DNA from: CAZAQB01 sp964487155
GTDB lineage: Bacteria; Pseudomonadota; Gammaproteobacteria; Nitrococcales; Nitrococcaceae
Length of the DNA: 11,380 bases
Direction: 5' to 3'
Assembly: GCA_964487155.1 (NCBI GenBank)
Contig: CAZAQB010000108.1
Span: 1 to 11,380, forward strand
Each line of letters opens with the position of its first letter. Position 1 is the first letter of the stretch. A model generated the notes under the pieces. That model was given only the letters and a program-made list of their open reading frames with translations. It searched no databases and was not told the origin of the DNA. This document shows positions 5,691-11,380 of this stretch, piece after piece. The position numbers and the translations under genes were made by a program.

Positions 5691-7412
5691 ATGCCCGAGG
5701 CGCGCCCGGTTACGCTGAAGATCGAATTCCAGAGGGTCCAGACGTTTCTTTTCAAGGTGCCGCGGCTTGCGGACATGGTGGGCGCGAACGCGCTACTTGG
5801 TGACCTGGTGCGTCGGCGCCTTCCTCTGGCTCTCAAACCCTTTCTCTGCCCGGCTTGTGATCGAGACACCTCCGTAACGGGGATTGACGGTCTTGCAGAA
5901 CTCGAAGGCCAGTTGAAAGAGGAGGGCGATCCCCTGGTGGCGGATACGGATGGCAGCGACGGATGGCTGTCCTTCGCCGACCGCCCCTCCGCCCACCTGG
6001 CCCGGGGGCTGCTGGTGCGTGACGGGGGTCGGGTGTGGGCCTGCATTGATGCCAATAAGGTCAAGCAGGCCCAGGGGGCTGCCGCGGCGACCATACAGAA
6101 GACCTGTCCCGGTCTGGGATATGCCTTCCACTTGGGGGACGAGTCCGGCAACCGGGCCAGCAATCAGACACCGGCGGCCAGCGCCACGGATGTTGTGGCT
6201 CTTCCCTGCTTCGCCTGGGCAGAGGACGGGGGCGAAGAGCCCGCCTCCAAACGAATCCCCATCGGCGATGCCAGGCGGCGGGTCGCGCACTCGTCCATCA
6301 TCAAGCGGGAAGCCCGCTCGCAGCGTGCCGAGTTCTGGGACGTGGCTTCCCTCCTCTATACCCGGAAGGCAATACCCTGTCTTCGGCATGGGGATAGCGA
6401 TAGCACCGACTTCCAGGAGATCGCAGGCGGTCGGTACCTTGCGGTTGTCCACATGGACGGAAACGCGATCGGCCAGCGCGCCCAGTCCTACCAACACGGT
6501 GGCGGCACCGGGGCGTCGCGCGGGCATCAACTGGAGCGATTTTTTCTCGCTATGCGCTCGGCAATGCGCCGCGCGGTAGTAAATGCACTGAACAAGCAAT
6601 TCACCGATTGCCCAGACAACTACCGCTTACTGATGCTCGGCGGAGACGATGTGCTGATCGTCTGCCGCGCCGACCGGGCGCTGCCGCTGATCCGAGACGT
6701 GGCCTCGGATCTTCTGAAATGGAAACTGCCGGACGATGAACCCCTCACGCTGGGGGCTGGTGTGGTCATCGCGCGCCCCAAGCTGCCCTTCTTTCGCCTC
6801 CACCAGCTGGCGGAGCAACTGGCCGCCAGCGCGAAGCGCGTCGCGCTGGATCCGCAGGGGCAGCGCCGTTCCGTGGTGGACTGGCTCATCACCACCTCCA
6901 GCTGGATGGACAGCGTCGACCGGCAGCGTGCCAGGTGGCATCGAGTCGGTTACTCGGACCCGGAAAATGGGAGTGCCGAGACTGTGCTGCTGACAGGTCG
7001 GCCCTATCCGGTTCTGCCATCCGAGGGCGAGCCATCGCTGGCAGCGTTGCTGGACCTCGCCCAAGACCTGCGTAAGAAGTTCCAGTATGGGGTGGCAGGC
7101 GAGGTCGAATCCGATGACGGGGTTCGGTCCCAACTGCGCTGGTTTCTCGGCGAACTGCATAAGGGGCGGGTGTATTCCGAACTGGTGTGGAACGACCTGC
7201 CGGAAGGCCTCCGCGATTGGCTAAGCAAGCACCCCCCAGCCGGTCTGTCGGCGCCTGGTCTGTCCGGCGAGGGGCTTTGGGTGCAGTTAAGCGACAAGCC
7301 GTGCCACTACCGGACCTGGCTGCCGGACCTCATCGAACTGTTGGAACTGCCGGTTATCGGGCGGGAATCAGCCCGTGCCGACTCCACTGGGCCCGGGGAG
7401 GACGCGGCATGA
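5691..7412 (+). CDS. cas10: Cas10-like large subunit without HD domain, active-type cyclase
   Basis: Cas10 is the large subunit of type III CRISPR complexes and makes cyclic oligoadenylate from ATP when the complex binds target RNA. This 573-residue protein starts directly in the first palm domain (IEFQRVQTFLFKVPRL... with GAN near 31-33) and has no N-terminal HD nuclease domain. A CPAC pair at 53-56 is a possible half of a zinc site. The second palm has HMDGNAIG (metal-binding Asp 256) and LGGDD at 316-320 (Asp 319 and 320), so the catalytic centre looks intact. GAGVVIARPKLPFFRLHQLAEQL is the usual palm segment after GGDD, and the rest, to about 560, is a helical D4-like region. ATGA overlap with the next gene indicates coupled translation. 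The CARF-HEPN gene upstream is the natural receiver of its product. Lack of HD means that single-stranded DNA cleavage is not expected. Confidence 0.88.
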   Translation: MPEARPVTLKIEFQRVQTFLFKVPRLADMVGANALLGDLVRRRLPLALKPFLCPACDRDTSVTGIDGLAELEGQLKEEGDPLVADTDGSDGWLSFADRPSAHLARGLLVRDGGRVWACIDANKVKQAQGAAAATIQKTCPGLGYAFHLGDESGNRASNQTPAASATDVVALPCFAWAEDGGEEPASKRIPIGDARRRVAHSSIIKREARSQRAEFWDVASLLYTRKAIPCLRHGDSDSTDFQEIAGGRYLAVVHMDGNAIGQRAQSYQHGGGTGASRGHQLERFFLAMRSAMRRAVVNALNKQFTDCPDNYRLLMLGGDDVLIVCRADRALPLIRDVASDLLKWKLPDDEPLTLGAGVVIARPKLPFFRLHQLAEQLAASAKRVALDPQGQRRSVVDWLITTSSWMDSVDRQRARWHRVGYSDPENGSAETVLLTGRPYPVLPSEGEPSLAALLDLAQDLRKKFQYGVAGEVESDDGVRSQLRWFLGELHKGRVYSELVWNDLPEGLRDWLSKHPPAGLSAPGLSGEGLWVQLSDKPCHYRTWLPDLIELLELPVIGRESARADSTGPGEDAA

Positions 7413-9544
7413 GTGAGGCCGTGCGGCTGCGAGCGTTCGCCTACAGGGTAAAACTACTGGAGGATCTCCATACGGGCTCCGGGCTCGGGTCGGTCTGGGT
7501 GGACCGAACTCTGGCCCGGGACTCTGCCGGCGTGCCTGTCGTTGCGGCGAGTCATGTCAAGGGCGTGTGGCGGGACACGGCGGTGCGCCTGGCTAAACTG
7601 AAAGTCTCGGATTTTGACGAAGCCCTCATAAACCAATGGTTTGGCGCTGCGCCAAGTGGCGCTGGCAGTGACGCGACGCCCTCGCGAGGCAGGTTGGTCT
7701 GCCCGAGGCTGGTGCCCACGGACAACTCGCTGGAGTCGCTGGTATGGACGCAGACGGCCAGACTGCGGGACAGCCGGCGTCCCGCCACGGATACTCTGCG
7801 CAGCACTGAGTACCTGCCTGCCGGCCTGAGCATGGAGGGCCAGGGGTTCTTTTGCGGCACCGATCAGGAATTCAATCTGCTAAATCTGCTGGTACATCGC
7901 GTTGTCTGCTACGGCGGGGCACGTTCCAGAGGAGACGGCAGGGTCCGGTGCGAGCAGATCGAGGAGTGCGATCTGGGAAAAGTGGAGCTGCCGGAGACTG
8001 CGGTCAACGGCGTGCGGCTGCTGCTGGAAGCTGCAGCACCTGTTCAAGTGCCCCTGACTGGCTCCCCGGGCAACATCATCGAGTCAGATACCCGCATCCC
8101 CGGGCGCATGCTGCTGGGCGCCATCAGCCGCGCACTCCTGGATAACGGCGTGGATGCGCAGCAGGTGTTCTGCCTAGGGCGCCGGGTGGGCGACGCTCTG
8201 CCGCTCGGTCCGTCAACGGACATTTCGAAGGTTGAACTCGCCAAACTGGAGGTCCTGCCCGCTCCCCTTGAGTACCGTGCGGCCAAGCCCGAAGTTAAGG
8301 CGACTTCGTCATTCCAGCATTGCCCGACCTGGGCTCGCGAGTCCACCGCGGGGCCGACGGTGGATGAATGGGTGGATCTGCTTGCCGCGCGGGGTGACTC
8401 GACACCCCTAAAGCGACTTATGGGTGGCACTTACATCCAGCGCGAGGGGAACGGCCCGTGGCAGGCCCATCGGCAGGGGTTGGAGCTTGCCATGCGCAAT
8501 CGCCGGGGCAGCGCGGTGGACGCCGGCCAGCGCAAACCCGACCTCTTCAGCAGTGAGCAGCTGCCGGCCGGCACCCGCTTCGTGGCCGACATCCGCCCCG
8601 GCAATGACGGCACGAACTGGGCCGCCTGGCTAAAGGCTTTCGAAGAATCGATCCGCAAGCGTCCGCTGCTCTTTGTTGGGCGGGGCGGCGCCCCAGTACG
8701 AATCGTGGCCGTTGAGGCTCTGGATGAACGCAAGAAGCCCGATGAAGGGCGTAACTCGGCCGGCTTCCGATTGACACTCACCAGCGACGCCATCATTCGC
8801 ACGGCGTGGCTGGGTTTTCACCAGCGCCTGACCCTCGCGGCGTTAGGCGATGCGCTGGGCAGCGAAGCTCCCGCCAATGTCACCGCGGACGACGTTTCAG
8901 AGTCTGCCCTCGACCGGGCGTTCAATGCGGCCAGCGGGTTACCGAGGCCCTCCGTGGTGGTATTGAGACGAGGTTCCAGCATTTCCGTAAGTGGTGACCC
9001 GGAGGGAGTTGCGAAACTGAGATCCTCACTCAACGCCAGGGACGCCCTGGGTGAACGGCTGGAAGAGGGCTTGGGCCGGTTCGTCCTGGATCTGGACCTG
9101 GGTGTGCAACGGGGCGCTCTCCCAACCGAGCCCATAGATTCACGCGACCCGTGTTTGCGTACCGAGGAAGTAGCCCGCTTCGCATGGTGGCTGTATCAGG
9201 AGTACCGGTCAGCGTTCGAAGCGCCATCGCGCAGCCAGCTCAGCAGCCTGCGTGTGGCCCTGGAGGGACTGCCGCCGGACGCAGGCCCAGAGGTCGTCGG
9301 AGGGCTGCGCCAGCGACTCGAGGCCGTCGCCGCGGAGACTCGTGCGGGTAAGGCCTTCGAGCCGATGGCCCGTGCGGACGGACCCATCGCTCAATTGAAG
9401 GCGAAACGAGAAGGTGGCTGGACCGTCGACGACCTGCGCCTGGCGTTTCGGCTCGCCATGGCCCAAGCGGGCCGCCAGGCGCAGGTCGGCCAAGCTGAAG
9501 TAGCCGAGGCCGGCGGACAAGATTCCAGGGAGGAAGACGCGTGA
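7409..9544 (+). CDS. Multi-domain RAMP protein: Cas7 + Csx10/Cas5-like + helical (Cas11-like) tail
   Basis: A 711-residue backbone subunit. Residues 1 to about 205 form a Csm3/Cas7-like domain: LEDLHTGSGLGSVWVDRTLARD, then VPVVAASHVKG in place of the IPGSSLKG motif, and later RDSRRPATDTL with EYLPAGL. Asp 32 lies where Csm3 carries its target-RNA-cutting Asp. A second RAMP domain follows, with IIESDTRIPGRMLLGAI at about 223-239 and a closing glycine-rich loop GERLEEGLGR at 548-557; both fit Csx10/Cas5 of type III-D. From about 575 the sequence is mostly helical and charged, resembling a fused small subunit (Cas11) in position and size; this part is inference. The whole matches the Cas7-Cas5-Cas11 fusion known from the Synechocystis III-Dv complex. 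ATG 7409 overlaps the cas10 stop; a longer reading from 7187 lies inside cas10 and is not protein-like. Confidence 0.8.
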   Translation: MSEAVRLRAFAYRVKLLEDLHTGSGLGSVWVDRTLARDSAGVPVVAASHVKGVWRDTAVRLAKLKVSDFDEALINQWFGAAPSGAGSDATPSRGRLVCPRLVPTDNSLESLVWTQTARLRDSRRPATDTLRSTEYLPAGLSMEGQGFFCGTDQEFNLLNLLVHRVVCYGGARSRGDGRVRCEQIEECDLGKVELPETAVNGVRLLLEAAAPVQVPLTGSPGNIIESDTRIPGRMLLGAISRALLDNGVDAQQVFCLGRRVGDALPLGPSTDISKVELAKLEVLPAPLEYRAAKPEVKATSSFQHCPTWARESTAGPTVDEWVDLLAARGDSTPLKRLMGGTYIQREGNGPWQAHRQGLELAMRNRRGSAVDAGQRKPDLFSSEQLPAGTRFVADIRPGNDGTNWAAWLKAFEESIRKRPLLFVGRGGAPVRIVAVEALDERKKPDEGRNSAGFRLTLTSDAIIRTAWLGFHQRLTLAALGDALGSEAPANVTADDVSESALDRAFNAASGLPRPSVVVLRRGSSISVSGDPEGVAKLRSSLNARDALGERLEEGLGRFVLDLDLGVQRGALPTEPIDSRDPCLRTEEVARFAWWLYQEYRSAFEAPSRSQLSSLRVALEGLPPDAGPEVVGGLRQRLEAVAAETRAGKAFEPMARADGPIAQLKAKREGGWTVDDLRLAFRLAMAQAGRQAQVGQAEVAEAGGQDSREEDA

Positions 9545-11052
9545 GCGAGTCGGCATCCACATTTCGCACCGTGTTCGTCGGGGAACTGGTGCAGAAGAGC
9601 GGCCTGTCAGTGGGTGGCCGGGACGAGGGTCTGCAGGCCGACGCCATACTGGCCCGGGACGGACTGCAACGTCCGATTCTGCGGGGCAGCGGCCTGGCCG
9701 GTGCCCTTCTGGCGACCCTCAGAGACTTTGACATCAATGTCCCCAAGGCGGTCTCCGCTGGGCTGCCGGCCGGTAAGGACGACGGTGAGGGTATCGAATC
9801 CCTGTGGCTGGTGCGCCACGCCCACCTCATCAAGCCCGAGCAGGTGCAGTCGGCCGTGCGCCCCAACGTGGCCATCCATCCCTGGACCGGCGCCGCGGTG
9901 GACCGCCTCAAGTTCGATACTGAGACCCTGCCCCGGGGAACCCGCTGGCGCCTAGTGGTCGAGACCGAAGACTGGCGTGAACAATCGTCGGATCTGGACA
10001 TGGGGGCCGCTGCGTTCCTTGCCCTTGCCTTGCAGGAGTGGGAAGCAGGGCATTGCTGGCTGGGGCGCTCACCGGCCCGGGGCCTGGGCTGGGCGGAGCT
10101 GCACGATCTGCAGGTCTACCGCCTGGGAGACAAGGCAGCAAGTTCTTGGCCGAGAGCCGAGGGTGACGATCAAGAGTGGCTGAAGAAGGCTGTTTCAGCC
10201 AACTGCGTGGACGAGATATGCCTGAAGGACCTACTGCCGGAACAGCCAGTAGCCCGCAGAAGCCGTTGGCACCTGATTCAGGGAACCCTGTCCCTCGGCG
10301 AGCGAGAGGACGGATACGGTCTGGATACCCTCAGCACCCTGGGCCGGGATGTTCCGCCGGACCCGTCGGACTGGCAACACTGGAAGGTGCGGAAGGGGTG
10401 GGAAGATTTTGAGGGTGTGCCGGTTTCCACCTGCGTCGACCTCGACGCAGTGCCTGCATGGTCTCGTAGCCTCACCGCTGAGAGTCAGAGCGTGGAGTTC
10501 ATGGTGCCGGGCTCCACAATCCGCGGAGCGATTCGCTCCGCCGTCACTGCCCACTGGCGCCGATGCGGCGAGGAGGTCTGGGCCCCCAACGACCCGGGAA
10601 ACGGGGCGCCGCCCACCGACGGCGATCCATTGCTGCCGTTGTTCGGCAGCATTCGCGACGACAGCAACCTGCTGGTGTCAGACGCATTTCCGGTCCCCGA
10701 ATCCAAGCCGGAACTCTACGTGCAGGAACTGCACGCCGAGGACGAGTTCACCCAAGGCGCCTACGGCAGCAGCAAGTTCAACCGTCCCTGCCTGGTCAGT
10801 GGAAAGTTCCAGTTCAACCTCGCCGTGCGCGAGGCCGAGAAACCCGGTGCGCCTGGTCTGGACGCAGAGACCACGCTACGCACGGCGCGCCAAGCCCTCC
10901 GGGTGGCTGATTCGCTGGGCCGCAACCGATTCCTGCCCCTGGGCGGCGGGGTATGGAGGGGCCACGGCTGGGCAGAGATGGGGCTGTCCGGCGACCTCCT
11001 TGAAACGTCGCCCGAGGACCGGCCGATCGAAACCGGGACGACTGAATCATGA
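9541..11052 (+). CDS. Double Cas7 (Cas7-2x-like) RAMP backbone subunit
   Basis: A 503-residue protein with two Csm3-like domains in tandem. First domain: KSGLSVGGRDEG, then LQADAILARD with Asp 34 at the expected catalytic place, PILRGSGLAGAL as the IPGSSLKG-type loop, LWLVRHAHLI, and RPNVAIHPWTGAAVDRLKFD with a following LPRGTRW, which is the usual Cas7 order. Second domain, from about 250: FMVPGSTIRGAIRSAV (about 320-335), LFGSIRDDSNLLVSDAF (about 367-383), and a glycine-rich end LPLGGGVWRGHG (465-476). The catalytic Asp of the second domain is not obvious because its early loop is long. Such double-Cas7 proteins occur in the type III-Dv complex. The start is GTG with a 4-bp GTGA overlap on the previous stop, and the end overlaps the next ATG the same way, so the four genes are probably translated as one coupled unit. 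Confidence 0.82.
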   Translation: MSESASTFRTVFVGELVQKSGLSVGGRDEGLQADAILARDGLQRPILRGSGLAGALLATLRDFDINVPKAVSAGLPAGKDDGEGIESLWLVRHAHLIKPEQVQSAVRPNVAIHPWTGAAVDRLKFDTETLPRGTRWRLVVETEDWREQSSDLDMGAAAFLALALQEWEAGHCWLGRSPARGLGWAELHDLQVYRLGDKAASSWPRAEGDDQEWLKKAVSANCVDEICLKDLLPEQPVARRSRWHLIQGTLSLGEREDGYGLDTLSTLGRDVPPDPSDWQHWKVRKGWEDFEGVPVSTCVDLDAVPAWSRSLTAESQSVEFMVPGSTIRGAIRSAVTAHWRRCGEEVWAPNDPGNGAPPTDGDPLLPLFGSIRDDSNLLVSDAFPVPESKPELYVQELHAEDEFTQGAYGSSKFNRPCLVSGKFQFNLAVREAEKPGAPGLDAETTLRTARQALRVADSLGRNRFLPLGGGVWRGHGWAEMGLSGDLLETSPEDRPIETGTTES

Positions 11053-11380
11053 GCAGCGATGCCCCGAAGATCGTGACCATCTGGTGGCGTGCCGGCATGA
11101 TTGCGCGCGACCTGCGGGAGGCCGTCCAAACCCTGGTTGGCACCTTTGCCCAGACGAGGTCAAGCGTGGTCATTAGCTATCTGGAACCTAGGCCGGGTAG
11201 CCGTCTCGCTCAATCAAGCGATCCACTGAAGATTCTGGTTGAGGGCGCGCCCGACGCAGGTGGTGTGCCGCCTATTGACGAGTTGCGACTGTTTGGGGCG
11301 GATGGAGGAATCCATGCCGTCGCCGAGTCTGGCCAGACACGATGGATGCAGTGGTCGCTAAATCCACCCGAGCAGCCGTC
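11049..11380 (+). CDS. csx19: Csx19-like subunit, partial (cut by the right edge)
   Basis: The first 110 residues of a gene coupled to the Cas7-2x gene by an ATGA overlap. The segment ELRLFGADGGIHAVAE (about 78-93), followed by WMQWSL, resembles the RLFG-type strand of Csx19 (TIGR03984), a small subunit limited to type III-D loci. The position, right after the double-Cas7 gene, also fits. No membrane segment or nuclease motif is visible. The sequence match is short and from memory, so this rests mainly on context; another small type III accessory subunit is possible. Confidence 0.45.
   Translation, partial: MSSDAPKIVTIWWRAGMIARDLREAVQTLVGTFAQTRSSVVISYLEPRPGSRLAQSSDPLKILVEGAPDAGGVPPIDELRLFGADGGIHAVAESGQTRWMQWSLNPPEQP

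Noticed and set aside
7187..7408. Upstream extension of the RAMP fusion ORF inside cas10
   Set aside because: The extension reads as Pro/Arg-rich shadow sequence of cas10, and ATG 7409 forms the typical 4-bp overlap.

Overview
The window is GC-rich DNA that reads as an accessory, mobile-element region of a proteobacterium, most likely a gammaproteobacterium. The hints are overall codon use, a TraG/VirD4-type conjugation coupling protein, and two copies of a REP-like element with a GTGGG head. No gene fixes the species. A run of 100 N at 4827-4926 is a scaffold gap, so linkage between the left part (1-4826) and the right part (4927-11380) rests on the assembly.

Left part. A protein-coding frame runs on the minus strand from about 885 off the left edge; I do not recognise it. 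It diverges from a plus-strand TraG/VirD4-like coupling ATPase (1145-2680) that has no visible N-terminal membrane segment. The 259-bp divergent spacer holds a REP-like element and GC-rich hairpins. Next is a 609-residue protein (2850-4679) with a CARF-like N-terminal half and a C-terminal HEPN domain carrying RNSATH. This is the layout of Csm6/Csx1-type RNases, which are switched on by the cyclic oligoadenylate made by type III CRISPR complexes. Two overlapping, mutually exclusive hairpins and a second REP-like copy lie between it and the gap.

Right part. A tightly packed plus-strand operon encodes a type III CRISPR effector complex. It opens with a short ORF (5133-5591) that is a clear paralogue of only the first palm domain of the next gene. 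Then come an HD-less Cas10 with an intact DGN...GGDD cyclase centre (5691-7412); a 711-residue protein with an N-terminal Cas7 domain, a Csx10/Cas5-like middle and a helical tail (7409-9544); a 503-residue double-Cas7 protein (9541-11052); and a start cut by the right edge that fits Csx19 (11049-). The last four genes are joined by 4-bp ATGA/GTGA overlaps, implying translational coupling.

The order Cas10, Cas7-Cas5-Cas11 fusion, Cas7-2x, Csx19 matches the subunit set of the type III-Dv complex of Synechocystis. The proposed working model is as follows. The Cas7 backbone holds the crRNA and cuts target RNA. Cas10 makes cyclic oligoadenylate on target binding. The CARF-HEPN protein senses it and degrades RNA. 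No Cas6, Cas1, Cas2, Cas7-insertion subunit or CRISPR array is visible; these could lie in the gap, past the right edge, or elsewhere. The most unusual points are the truncated tandem Cas10 palm domain, the III-Dv-like architecture in what looks like a proteobacterial mobile element, and the paired REP-like elements around the coupling-protein/HEPN segment.
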